The notes below the pieces were generated by a model. The model did no database searches, was not told the DNA's origin, and saw nothing but the letters and a program-made list of their open reading frames with translations. The position numbers and the translations under genes are program-made. Positions 15,625-24,311 of a DNA stretch of 64,000 bases are shown here, piece after piece. How positions within the stretch are numbered: position 1 is the stretch's first letter; the number at the start of each line of letters is the position of its first letter. Source of the stretch: an uncultured Muribaculaceae bacterium. GTDB taxonomy: Bacteria > Bacteroidota > Bacteroidia > Bacteroidales > Muribaculaceae. The DNA lies in NCBI GenBank assembly GCA_910579995.1, contig CAJTWH010000006.1, forward strand, positions 62,001-126,000, in the 5' to 3' direction.

Positions 15625-16872
15625 ATGACAATCGATAACTTTGATTTCAAAGGCAAGAAGGCTATCGTACGCGTAGACTTCAATGTGCCCCTTGACGAAA
15701 ACGGTAACATTACCGACGATACCCGTATCCGTGGCGCTCTCCCCACCCTTAAAAAAATCCTCAACGACGGCGGCTCACTCATCATCATGTCGCACATGGG
15801 CAAACCTAAAGGCAAGGTTAACCCCAAAATGTCGCTCTCGCAGATCAAAGACGCTGTAGCCAAGGCTCTTGGCACAGACGTTGCTTTTGCTCCCGACTGC
15901 GCCGCTGCCGGCGATATGGCCGCAGCCCTCAAGCCCGGTCAGGCACTGCTGCTTGAAAACCTCCGCTTCTATCCCGAAGAAGAGGGCAAGCCCACCATCG
16001 ACAAGGCTGATCCCAACTACGACGCAGCCAAGAAGGAAATGAAAGAGCGTCAGAAAGATTTTGCAAAGACACTCGCTTCATACGCAGACGTATATGTTAA
16101 CGACGCCTTTGGTACTGCACACCGCCGTCATGCGTCTACCGCAGTTATCGCCGACTACTTCGACGCCGACCACAAAATGCTCGGCTACCTTATGGAGAAA
16201 GAGGTGAAAGCTGTAGACAATATCCTCAAAGATATCAAACGTCCGTTCACCGCTATCATGGGTGGCTCGAAGGTGTCGACCAAAATCGGTATCATCGAAA
16301 ACCTCATGGACAAGGTTGACAACCTGATTCTCTGCGGCGGTATGACTTATACCTTCGCCAAGGCTCAGGGCGGCAATGTAGGTCTGTCGATCTGCGAGAC
16401 CGATAAACTCGACCTCGCCCTCGACATCATGAAGAAGGCTAAAGAAAAAGGTGTAAACCTCGTTCTCGGCACAGACTGCGTTGCAGCTGACGCTTACTCA
16501 AACGACGCCAACACCCAGATCTGCTCAGTAATGGATATTCCCGAAGGCTGGGAAGGTCTTGACGCAGGTCCCGAGACCCGCAAACGTTTCGCCGACGCTA
16601 TCCGCGGCAGCAAGACTATCCTCTGGAACGGTCCTGCAGGTGTGTTCGAGTTTGACAACTTCACCGCAGGCAGCCGTGCTATCGCCGATGCCGTAGTAGA
16701 GGCAACCAAAGACGGTGCATTCTCACTCGTAGGCGGTGGCGACTCAGTGGCTTGTGTCAACAAGTTCGGTCTTGCCGATGAGGTATCTTACGTATCTACC
16801 GGCGGTGGTGCTCTTCTTGAGGCCATCGAGGGCAAGGTGCTCCCCGGCGTAGCCGCAATCAAAGGAGAATAA
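15625..16872 (+). CDS. pgk: Phosphoglycerate kinase
   Basis: 415 residues. VRVDFNVPLDENGNITDDTRI (substrate-binding Asp and Asn), SHMGKPKGK, LLLENLRFYPEE, YVNDAFGTAHRRHAST and the nucleotide-binding GGGDSVACVNKFG near the end are all present. It catalyses the first ATP-forming step of glycolysis in the cytosol. A terminator follows 25 nt after the stop. Codon use is strongly biased, as expected for a highly expressed gene. Confidence 0.97.
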   Translation: MTIDNFDFKGKKAIVRVDFNVPLDENGNITDDTRIRGALPTLKKILNDGGSLIIMSHMGKPKGKVNPKMSLSQIKDAVAKALGTDVAFAPDCAAAGDMAAALKPGQALLLENLRFYPEEEGKPTIDKADPNYDAAKKEMKERQKDFAKTLASYADVYVNDAFGTAHRRHASTAVIADYFDADHKMLGYLMEKEVKAVDNILKDIKRPFTAIMGGSKVSTKIGIIENLMDKVDNLILCGGMTYTFAKAQGGNVGLSICETDKLDLALDIMKKAKEKGVNLVLGTDCVAADAYSNDANTQICSVMDIPEGWEGLDAGPETRKRFADAIRGSKTILWNGPAGVFEFDNFTAGSRAIADAVVEATKDGAFSLVGGGDSVACVNKFGLADEVSYVSTGGGALLEAIEGKVLPGVAAIKGE

Positions 16873-16896
16873 AATAGAAGTTTATTCATAGCCATT

Positions 16897-16933
16897 GGAG
16901 ATTCCCTCACAAGGGGAGTCTCCTTTGTTTTCT
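16897..16933 (+). terminator. Rho-independent terminator after pgk
   Basis: A GGAGATTCCC / GGGGAGTCTCC stem (about 10 bp with one wobble) around a short loop, followed by a T-rich run. Confidence 0.75.
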
Positions 16934-16981
16934 GTTTTTGGCAGATTTTAGGTGAAAAAATGCTAAAAAACAATCGTGGTG

Positions 16982-17012
16982 ATTGTCGGTTGATAAAGAA
17001 TTAGTATTTTTG
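16982..17012 (+). promoter_or_regulatory. Promoter of tRNA-Gly
   Basis: TATTTTTG at 17005-17012 matches the -7 box; the -33 box is weak (ATTG, 19 nt upstream). The tRNA begins 12 nt after the -7 box, a normal distance. Confidence 0.55.
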
Positions 17013-17024
17013 CAAGCGAAATAT

Positions 17025-17097
17025 GCGACAGTGGCTCAGTTGGTAGAGCATTGGCTTCCCAAGCCGAGGGTCGCGGGTTCGAGCCCCGTCTGTCGCT
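17025..17097 (+). tRNA. tRNA-Gly (anticodon CCC)
   Basis: The acceptor stem GCGACAG/CTGTCGC is perfect. A D-arm (GGCTCAGTTGGTAGAGC), an anticodon stem with loop TTCCCAA (anticodon CCC, reads GGG) and a T-arm with GGGTTCGAGCCCC are visible. 73 nt with discriminator T; the CCA end is not encoded. Confidence 0.95.
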
Positions 17098-17132
17098 CTT
17101 ACTGTCAACCGCTAAACAGCAGGTGTAAACAA

Positions 17133-17154
17133 CCGCTCTTTGGCGGCTTTTTTT
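17133..17154 (+). terminator. Short hairpin terminator after tRNA-Gly
   Basis: CCGC/GCGG stem with a 6-nt loop followed by C and seven T. The stem is short, but the T run and the place after the tRNA fit. Confidence 0.5.
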
Positions 17155-17178
17155 AAGAATATAAGAATAAATATAACG

Positions 17179-18298
17179 ATGATAACACAAGAACAATTAA
17201 AAGAGACTTTTGAGCGTATGCTTGCGCTGAGGAGGTATCTTTGACATCGACGGGAAGAAAATAGCCGTTGAAGAAGAGCAGCTCCGCACCATGGCCGACG
17301 GCTTTTGGGAAAATGCAGAAGCTGCCCAGAAACAGATGAAGAAAATCAAAGATCTTCAGAAATGGATTTCCGACTATGCCGAGCTTGAAGGCGCGGTAGA
17401 CGAGGTGAAGCTGTCGCTTGATTTCTTTAAGGAGGAGCTTGTCACTGAAGATGAAGTAGACACGGCTTACGCCCGTGCCTCGAAACTTCTTGAGGAGCTC
17501 GAACTGCGCAACATGCTCCGCGGCGAAGGCGACATCATGAGCGCCGTGCTTAAGATCAACTCCGGAGCGGGTGGTACCGAGAGTCAAGACTGGGCGTCGA
17601 TGCTCATGCGTATGTATATGCGCTGGGCCGAGGCTCACGGCTATAAGCTGTCTGTTGCCAACTTGCTTGAAGGCGATGAGGCCGGTATCAAGTCGTGCAC
17701 GCTCAATATCGAAGGCGACTTCGCCTACGGATTCCTCAAGAGTGAGAACGGCGTGCACCGTCTCGTGCGAGTGTCGCCCTACAATGCCCAAGGCAAACGT
17801 ATGACCTCATTTGCCTCGGTATTCGTCACGCCCCTTGTCGATGATACTATCGAAATCAAGGTAGAACCGGCACTCCTGTCGTGGGATACATTCCGTTCGG
17901 GCGGCGCCGGTGGTCAGAACGTCAACAAGGTAGAGTCGGGCGTGCGTCTGCGCTACCAGTTCACCGACCCCTATACCGGAGAGAAAGAGGAAATCCTCAT
18001 CGAGAATACCGAGACCCGCGACCAGCCCAAGAATAAGGAGAACGCCCTGCGTCAGCTGCGCTCCATACTTTATGCCAAAGAACTCGAACACCGCATGGCT
18101 GAACAGGCCAAGGTAGAGGCCGGCAAGAAGAAGATAGAGTGGGGCAGTCAGATCCGCAGCTATGTGTTTGATGACCGTCGTGTGAAAGACCACCGCACCA
18201 ATTACCAGACCTCCGATGTCGGCGGCGTGATGGACGGTGATATCGACGAGTTTATCAAGGCATATCTGATGGAGTTTTCAGAAAAAGGCGAGGAGTGA
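17179..18298 (+). CDS. prfB: Peptide chain release factor 2, with programmed +1 frameshift
   Basis: The first 21 codons (17179-17241) end in CTT followed by an in-frame TGA at 17242. Skipping T17242 puts GAC (17243) in frame and the protein continues to the stop at 18296-18298, giving 372 residues: join(17179..17241,17243..18298). An AGGAGG box 3 nt before CTT stimulates the shift, the usual RF2 autoregulation. The body has GGTESQDWASML, the GGQ motif in SGGAGGQNVNKVESG, and SPYNAQGKRMTSFASV. The stop-codon-recognising SPF-type motif is expected between these blocks. It releases peptides at UGA and UAA. The stop overlaps the next gene by one base. Confidence 0.95.
17230..17245 (+). promoter_or_regulatory. 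RF2 programmed frameshift site
   Basis: AGGAGG (17230-17235), TAT, then CTT TGA C (17239-17245). This is the classical RF2 recoding signal; when RF2 is scarce the ribosome slips +1 at CTT. Confidence 0.95.
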
Positions 18299-19275
18299 TG
18301 TCGGGCGTCGGGCGTTGCATGATGATAGTGAATCCGGCTTCGGGTACAGTGTCGAAGCACCGGATAGTACCTCATGTATGCAAACGTCTCGACAAACTCG
18401 GCGTAAGATACGATGTATCGGCGACACGCTATCCCGGGCATGCTGTAGAGCTTGCCCGGAAAGCGGCCGCCGACGGCTATGATGTAGTGATAGCAGTAGG
18501 CGGCGACGGTACGGTCAATGAAGTTGCTACCGGGCTTGTCGGCAGCACAACCGCTCTCGCCATCGTGCCTACAGGCTCGGGCAACGGTCTTGCCCGTCAT
18601 CTTGGCATACCGGTGGACGTAGACAGTTCTATCCGTGTGCTCGCCAAGAAAAACGTGATAACGGCCGATTACGGCACAGCCAATGACCGCCCGTTTTTCT
18701 GTACTTTCGGTGTCGGATTCGACGCCGCTGTAAGCGAGCGATGTGCCCGACAGAAACGCCGCGGTATACTCATGTATCTGAAAAATACAGTGAATGAGTA
18801 TATAAATTTCTCCCCGGAGGAATATGTGATAGAAGCTAACGGGCAGGTGATCACCGACCGGGCATTCCTCGTTGTTGCCTGCAACGCGTCGCAATATGGC
18901 AACAATGCCTTTGTGGCACCGGAGGCGTCGGTGACAGACGGCGAACTCGATATCACCATAGTGCATGCAGGCAATGTGATCACGCAGGCATTTGTGGGCG
19001 TAGATATGCTCACCGGGCTGATTGGCAAGAACGCCCTCGTAGATACCATCCGCACCAAGAGCGCAGTAATCAGGCGCACCGATACCGGAGCGGCTCACCT
19101 CGACGGCGACGCCATTGAAATGCCGCCGGTTATAGAAATCAAATGTCATGCCGGAAAGTTGCGTGTCTTTGCTCCTACCAAGTCGACACGTTTCCGCCCC
19201 GTGATTACCCCGACAATATTGTTTATACGCGACATGTTGCTTGCGGTACGCCACCTTTTTCCTAATTTCCATTGA
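18298..19275 (+). CDS. Diacylglycerol kinase/YegS-type lipid kinase
   Basis: 325 residues from ATG at 18298, which shares its A with the prfB stop (TGATG); a GTG one codon upstream is less likely. MIVNPASGT near residue 10 and VGGDGTVNEVATGLVGS near residue 70 are the nucleotide-binding motifs of the DAGK catalytic domain. A later GVGFDAAVSERCA and LDGDAIE-type metal region complete a YegS-like fold. It phosphorylates a lipid at the inner membrane, possibly diacylglycerol; the exact substrate cannot be read from the sequence. Confidence 0.85.
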   Translation: MSGVGRCMMIVNPASGTVSKHRIVPHVCKRLDKLGVRYDVSATRYPGHAVELARKAAADGYDVVIAVGGDGTVNEVATGLVGSTTALAIVPTGSGNGLARHLGIPVDVDSSIRVLAKKNVITADYGTANDRPFFCTFGVGFDAAVSERCARQKRRGILMYLKNTVNEYINFSPEEYVIEANGQVITDRAFLVVACNASQYGNNAFVAPEASVTDGELDITIVHAGNVITQAFVGVDMLTGLIGKNALVDTIRTKSAVIRRTDTGAAHLDGDAIEMPPVIEIKCHAGKLRVFAPTKSTRFRPVITPTILFIRDMLLAVRHLFPNFH

Positions 19276-19303
19276 GTCTCCGACAGACATCCGAATAAAT
19301 CAG

Positions 19304-21331
19304 ATGAGCAAAGTAATGAGATATCTATTCTGCCTTTTGGCGTGGCTTACTTATGGCACAGCCATCGGGCAGATCAACACCGACCAAGTGTTGCGTATCG
19401 GGCAGAACGCCCTCTATTTCGAGGACTATATGCTGTCGATACAATACTTCAATCAGGCTATCCAAGCGAAGCCATATCTTGCGCAGCCTTATTTTTACCG
19501 CTCCATTGCCAAGCTCAATCTTGAGGATTACCGTGGTGCCGAGGCCGACGCGACCACAGCTCTTGAGCTCAATCCCTTTCTGAGCGACGCATGGGAGGTG
19601 CGCGGAGTGGCGCGTCAGAATACCGGCCGTCACAGGCTTGCCATCGAAGACTATACCGAGGCTCTGAAACTTCTGCCTCGCAACCGTCAGCTGCTCTTCA
19701 ATAAAGCTCTTGCTCTAAGCGATCTGAAGGAATATGAGGAGGCGGCCGCTTCTTTTGATGAAATACTTCGTTATTATCCCCGCTTTGCCAATGCCTTTCT
19801 CGGACGTGCACGGGCAAAACTTGCGCTTGCGGATACTGTAAGTGCGCTTGCCGATATTGACAAGGCTCTTGAAATCAATAAGAACGCCATCAATGCCTAT
19901 ATTATGCGTGCAGATATCGCCATCAATTCGGAGGGTGACTATGATAAAGCCTTGGCTGACATAGATCAGGCGATACGTCTCCAGCCTAAGGGTGCAGGTC
20001 TTTATATCAACCGCGCTTTCCTGCGCTATAAGACCGACAATTATAAAGGTGCCATGGCCGACTATGACTATGCCCTGAGCCTTGAACCATACAATATGGC
20101 TGCGCTTTTCAACCGTGGTCTGCTGCTGATGGAGGTCAATGCCAACGACCTTGCTCTTGAGGACTTCAACCGTGTGCTCGAGCTTGATCCCGATGATATG
20201 CGCGCTCTATATAACCGTGCGGTGATCTACTCCAACAAAGGCAATGCCAAGGCAGCCATCGCCGATATCACCCGTGTAGCTGAGGCTTATCCTGAATTGC
20301 CAAGCGCATATTATATGCGCGGCAACCTGTATAAACAGTTGGGTCAGCTGGCGAAGGCGGAGGCAGATTATAAACAAGGCGAGAAACTTGCCAAGGCACT
20401 CCCGTCGGCCGCTGAGCAGGCGGCTGTAGAAGCAGCCGGTGGGCCTCAGCCCGAAGTAGCCAAAGAAAAAGAGCAGACTCCGGAAGAGATGAGCGACGAG
20501 ATGACAAAGCGCCGCTTCGCCTCGCTCGTGACTGTTGACGACAATGCCGACCTTCGCGAAGAATACAACAACACGGCTATCCGCGGACGTGTGCAGGACC
20601 GTAACCTCAACATAGAGATAGAGCCGCTCATGCTGCTCTCGTTCTATACATCGCCTACAGAATTGCGCCGCAATACATACTATATCAAAGAGGTAGATGA
20701 TCTGAATGCCACCCGCTCGCTTCGCTTTGCACTGATGGTGACAAATGCCGTGCCAACAATCGACGAGACAACTGCCGGACGTCACTTCCAGTCAATCGAG
20801 TATTACAATTCCTATCTGTCGACGCATAAACCGCGCCCTGTTGACTATATCGGCCGCGCCCTTGACTTTATCACCGTGCGCGACTATGACAACGCGATTA
20901 AAGACGCCAACCGCGCCGTTGACATTGCTCCGGATCTGGCATTGGCATATCTTGTGCGTGCGCAGGCAATGTATGGCCGCTATCTTATCGGCGACTACGA
21001 AGGTGAAGGCCCGGCACGTCAGGCCCTCGCAAGAAAAGAGCTCGACGACATCGCCGCAGACTATAAAAAGGTCATAGAATTGTCTCCCCGTACGCCTATC
21101 GCCTATTTCAATCTCGGCAACATCTGCTTTGAGATGGAGGATTACGACGGTGCTACCGAGGCCTACGGCAAAGCGATTGCACTTAAACCCGACTTTGGCG
21201 AGGCATACTATAACCGCGGCTATATCGCGCTCCGCGACGGGCGCCGAAGTGCAGGTATCGCAGATTTGAGCAAAGCCGGCGAACTCGGAATTGTGCCGGC
21301 ATATAATCTTATCAAGCGCATATCACAATAG
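19304..21331 (+). CDS. Exported tetratricopeptide-repeat protein
   Basis: 675 residues from ATG at 19304; this start gives a clean signal peptide (MRYLFCLLAWLTYGTAIGQ), while the longer frame overlaps the upstream gene. Residues 25-370 hold about ten TPR units (for example PYFYRSIAKLNLEDYRGAEADATTALELNP), residues 380-490 are a linker with a charged, proline-containing part, and two or three TPRs return near the C-terminus. Probably a periplasmic scaffold. It ends 2 nt before the bioG-bioC gene, so it may share its transcript without a functional link. Confidence 0.8.
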   Translation: MSKVMRYLFCLLAWLTYGTAIGQINTDQVLRIGQNALYFEDYMLSIQYFNQAIQAKPYLAQPYFYRSIAKLNLEDYRGAEADATTALELNPFLSDAWEVRGVARQNTGRHRLAIEDYTEALKLLPRNRQLLFNKALALSDLKEYEEAAASFDEILRYYPRFANAFLGRARAKLALADTVSALADIDKALEINKNAINAYIMRADIAINSEGDYDKALADIDQAIRLQPKGAGLYINRAFLRYKTDNYKGAMADYDYALSLEPYNMAALFNRGLLLMEVNANDLALEDFNRVLELDPDDMRALYNRAVIYSNKGNAKAAIADITRVAEAYPELPSAYYMRGNLYKQLGQLAKAEADYKQGEKLAKALPSAAEQAAVEAAGGPQPEVAKEKEQTPEEMSDEMTKRRFASLVTVDDNADLREEYNNTAIRGRVQDRNLNIEIEPLMLLSFYTSPTELRRNTYYIKEVDDLNATRSLRFALMVTNAVPTIDETTAGRHFQSIEYYNSYLSTHKPRPVDYIGRALDFITVRDYDNAIKDANRAVDIAPDLALAYLVRAQAMYGRYLIGDYEGEGPARQALARKELDDIAADYKKVIELSPRTPIAYFNLGNICFEMEDYDGATEAYGKAIALKPDFGEAYYNRGYIALRDGRRSAGIADLSKAGELGIVPAYNLIKRISQ

Positions 21332-21333
21332 CG

Positions 21334-22731
21334 ATGAAATATGAAGTAGTATCATCAACAGGCAGCGACCGACTGATATTATTTTTCGCCGGATGGGGAA
21401 TGGACAGCGCGCCATTCGCGGGCCTCAACCGCGCGGGATACGATGTGGCTGTAGTCTGGGACTACCGAACCACAGCTATAGACTGGTCGTTTACTGCCGG
21501 ATATGTTGAGATATGTATAGTGGCATGGTCGTTCGGGGTATATGCCTCGGCCATATCCACCCATGCAATCGACGGAAAGGTGACGCGTCGCATAGCCGTG
21601 AACGGTACTTTGTATCCGTGCGACCGCCTGCTGGGTATCCCACCTGCAATATTCGAGGGCACTCACTCGGGCTTAAGCGAGCGCAATATGGCCAAGTTTT
21701 ACCGTCGGATGTGCGGGAGCGGGGCTGCCTACTCTCAATTTTGTGAGCGTGCTCCACAGCGGGATATCGACGGTCTGCGCGACGAACTGGAGACTTTCTT
21801 CCCCGACAATACATTGCTCCATCAGCCATGTGGCACTTATGATCTTGCCATTGTCGGCCGTGAAGACGCCATTATACCGGCTGTGAATCAAAGCCGGGCA
21901 TGGAGCCGGATACCCACAGTCTACACCGAAGAGGCGCATTGGCTTGACTTTCAGCAAGTGATAGACCATTTTATAGTGGATAAGCAACGCGTGGGGGAGC
22001 GCTTTACTTGTGGCTTGAAGAGCTATGCCGCCGAGGCTGGAGTGCAAGCCGCAGTTGTAGAGGATATCGACCGAATGCTTGGGGCTCATGGAATAGAAGA
22101 TTGCATGGCGACCCGAGGTTGCCGGGTACTCGAGATAGGCAGCGGTACAGGTAGTCTGAGCCGTATCCTTGACCGTGATATAACAGACGGTTACCTCGAA
22201 ATGTGGGATCTCGCAGGAGAAGCCTGCATTGAAGGCGAGAACCGTTGTTTCAGACAAGTCGACGCTGAAGTGGAGATTGCAGGCGTCCCGTCCTCGTCAT
22301 TTGATGTTATAGCGACTGCGTCGACCATACAGTGGTTCAATTCTCCGGGGCGTTTTCTCAGGCAATGTCTGAGATGTCTGCGGCCGGGCGGTTATCTTGT
22401 TGTCAGCAGTTTCCTTGCAGGCAATCTTGCCGAAGTCAGCGCGGTTACGCGCCGCAGTCTGCCGCTGATGACCATGAGTCAGTGGAGGATGATTATCCCG
22501 GAAGGTTTCGAAATCGTAGAGCTGGCAAACCGCGATGCTATGGTCGATTTCGATACGCCGCTCGATGTGTTCCGTCATCTCAAAGCCACCGGCGTCAATG
22601 CACTTGGGCGCGGGTCGGAAGGGGAGAGCAGCCTGCACTCGATAATCAAGCGCTACCAAGCCGCCCTCGACGGTCGCTATCATATCACATATCGTCCGTT
22701 CGTAATGATTTTGAAAAAGACATTCAGATGA
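21334..22731 (+). CDS. Bifunctional BioG-BioC: pimeloyl-ACP methyl ester esterase and malonyl-ACP O-methyltransferase
   Basis: 465 residues in two domains. Residues 1-215 resemble BioG (DUF452): LILFFAGWGMD, the nucleophile serine in VAWSFGVYA, AVNGT and the His in HWLDF. Residues 225-465 resemble BioC: the SAM-binding VLEIGSGTGSLSRIL near residue 265, IATASTIQWF and LRPGGYLVVSSF. Together they would methylate malonyl-ACP to start pimelate synthesis and later remove the methyl group. bioD overlaps its end by 4 nt. Such fusions are known in Bacteroidota; bioF, bioA and bioB are not in this window. Confidence 0.88.
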   Translation: MKYEVVSSTGSDRLILFFAGWGMDSAPFAGLNRAGYDVAVVWDYRTTAIDWSFTAGYVEICIVAWSFGVYASAISTHAIDGKVTRRIAVNGTLYPCDRLLGIPPAIFEGTHSGLSERNMAKFYRRMCGSGAAYSQFCERAPQRDIDGLRDELETFFPDNTLLHQPCGTYDLAIVGREDAIIPAVNQSRAWSRIPTVYTEEAHWLDFQQVIDHFIVDKQRVGERFTCGLKSYAAEAGVQAAVVEDIDRMLGAHGIEDCMATRGCRVLEIGSGTGSLSRILDRDITDGYLEMWDLAGEACIEGENRCFRQVDAEVEIAGVPSSSFDVIATASTIQWFNSPGRFLRQCLRCLRPGGYLVVSSFLAGNLAEVSAVTRRSLPLMTMSQWRMIIPEGFEIVELANRDAMVDFDTPLDVFRHLKATGVNALGRGSEGESSLHSIIKRYQAALDGRYHITYRPFVMILKKTFR

Positions 22732-23378
22732 AGGAAGCAATATTTATAAGCGGTATCGACACCGATGCCGGAAAGACATACGCGACAGCATATTATGCCC
22801 GCATGCTTGCGAGGCATGGTGTGAGTGTTGTAACCCAGAAATTCATACAGACAGGTTGCCGTGATACAAGCGAGGACATAGAGGCACACCGTCGGTTGAC
22901 CGGAAGCGGCCCCTTGCCGGAAGATGAGTCTCACCTTACGGCCCCGATAATTTTCAGCTATCCTGCGTCGGCACAGCTTGCAGCGCGTATCGACGGTTGC
23001 GAGATAGATACCTCATTGATAGCCAATGCGACGGAAGAGCTTCTCAGACGCTACGACCGTGTACTCATTGAGGGAGCCGGAGGCCTTATGGTGCCCATCA
23101 CCGACGATTATTTCGCCATTGATTATGTGGCCGAACACAAATTGCCTGTAATCTTGACCACCAACTCACGTTTAGGCTCGATCAATCATACAATACTCTC
23201 TCTTGAGGCATTGAAAAGCAGAGGTATCGAGCTCCGAGGCGTGATTTATAACAGATATTTCGACAGCGACCCAGAGATATCTGCCGATACGCGTTCGTTT
23301 ATAGTGCGCTACTTGCAGCGCCATTTCTCGTATGCGGAGTTGATCAGTATGCCGTCATACGAGGATTGGGACGTTTAA
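22728..23378 (+). CDS. bioD: Dethiobiotin synthetase
   Basis: 216 residues from ATG at 22728, overlapping the previous stop (ATGA). FISGIDTDAGKTYATA is the P-loop (family GTDTxxGKT); QKFIQTG is the substrate region; LIEGAGGLMVPI is the DxxGAGG-type motif. It closes the ureido ring with CO2 and ATP in biotin synthesis. A much longer frame that begins inside bioC is not needed. Confidence 0.92.
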   Translation: MKEAIFISGIDTDAGKTYATAYYARMLARHGVSVVTQKFIQTGCRDTSEDIEAHRRLTGSGPLPEDESHLTAPIIFSYPASAQLAARIDGCEIDTSLIANATEELLRRYDRVLIEGAGGLMVPITDDYFAIDYVAEHKLPVILTTNSRLGSINHTILSLEALKSRGIELRGVIYNRYFDSDPEISADTRSFIVRYLQRHFSYAELISMPSYEDWDV

Positions 23379-23427
23379 ATAAAGTTAAAAGATACAAAAA
23401 GCGGCAGGAAATGAGTAATTTTGTGAT

Positions 23428-24081
23428 GTGAATCAGAATAATTACATAATCAGCATAAGCAAAGAAGCCATCTCGGAAATGCCCACCATGACCTATCCGG
23501 GAGCAATCACTGTTGTCGATAGTGCGGCAGTAGCCCATCAGGCTATACGTGTATTGAAAAAAGAACGTATGGTAGGCTTCGACACCGAGACGCGTCCATC
23601 TTTCAAGAAAGGCCGGGTGCATAATGCAGCTTTGATGCAGATTTCAACTGAGAACCGCTGCTTTTTGTTCAGGCTCAATAAGATAGGTATATGTGCCGAA
23701 TTGAAGGAATTCCTTGAGAATCCCGATGTGCTTAAGATAGGGCTTTCGGTGCATGACGATTTCAATGTCTTGCGCCGTACCACACCCCTTGAGCCGCAGG
23801 GCTTTGTGGACCTTCAGCACTTGGTGCGCAAATATGATATAACCGATATCTCACTCCAGAAAATATATGCGATAGTTTTCGGCGAGCGTATATCGAAATC
23901 TCAGCGCTTGACCAATTGGGAGGCCGATACTCTCAGCCCGGCACAGCAGGCCTACGCTTCGCTTGACGCATGGGCATGTCTGAACTTATACAAATATTTT
24001 GAATCAGGCAGTTTCGATCCGGTGTCCTCGCCTTACCGGCATATCGCCGAGCCGCCGCAGTCTGCCGCAAACAAAAAATGA
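23428..24081 (+). CDS. DEDD-type 3'-5' exonuclease domain protein (RNase D-like)
   Basis: 217 residues from GTG at 23428. VGFDTETRP carries the first two acidic catalytic residues, LSVHDDFNVL the third and AYASLDAWACLNLY the last, with the Tyr of the DEDDy type. It has only the exonuclease domain and no HRDC domain. A TAATTTTG box at 23416-23423 would place the transcript start near the GTG, so either the mRNA is nearly leaderless or translation starts at ATG 23479; the residues before that ATG (SISKEAISEMP) look conserved in relatives, which favours the GTG. Confidence 0.8.
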   Translation: MNQNNYIISISKEAISEMPTMTYPGAITVVDSAAVAHQAIRVLKKERMVGFDTETRPSFKKGRVHNAALMQISTENRCFLFRLNKIGICAELKEFLENPDVLKIGLSVHDDFNVLRRTTPLEPQGFVDLQHLVRKYDITDISLQKIYAIVFGERISKSQRLTNWEADTLSPAQQAYASLDAWACLNLYKYFESGSFDPVSSPYRHIAEPPQSAANKK

Positions 24082-24302
24082 AATTAAAGCGTTCTACCAT
24101 AGTTCCGTTGATGTTGGCTGTCTATCTTGCCGTTATGGCGAGCATAGGCTACGGAGAATATGCTGCCGGCCGGATGTCAGCCCTATATTATTTCGGAGTG
24201 ATAGCCGTGACGGCAGTAGTGATTATCCTGTTGCACTTCAATCTCAAGCGCCGGGAGCGTCTGCGCCGTGAACGCGAAAATAATATGAATAAATTAAAAT
24301 AG
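24078..24302 (+). CDS. Small membrane protein with two helices
   Basis: 74 residues, overlapping the exonuclease stop by 4 nt. Two hydrophobic helices (about residues 9-27 and 38-56) are followed by a strongly basic tail (KRRERLRRERENNMNKLK). No family recognised. It lies 9 nt before gpmI and probably shares the transcript. Confidence 0.65.
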   Translation: MKLKRSTIVPLMLAVYLAVMASIGYGEYAAGRMSALYYFGVIAVTAVVIILLHFNLKRRERLRRERENNMNKLK

Positions 24303-24311
24303 CATAATATA

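Noticed and set aside
17179..17244. Broken prfB
   Set aside because: The early TGA with an upstream AGGAGG and CTT TGA C is the classical programmed frameshift, not damage.
22332..22727. Long N-terminal extension of bioD inside bioC
   Set aside because: The extension is out of frame with bioC and rich in Arg, Ser and Pro; bioD begins normally at 22728 with the ATGA overlap.
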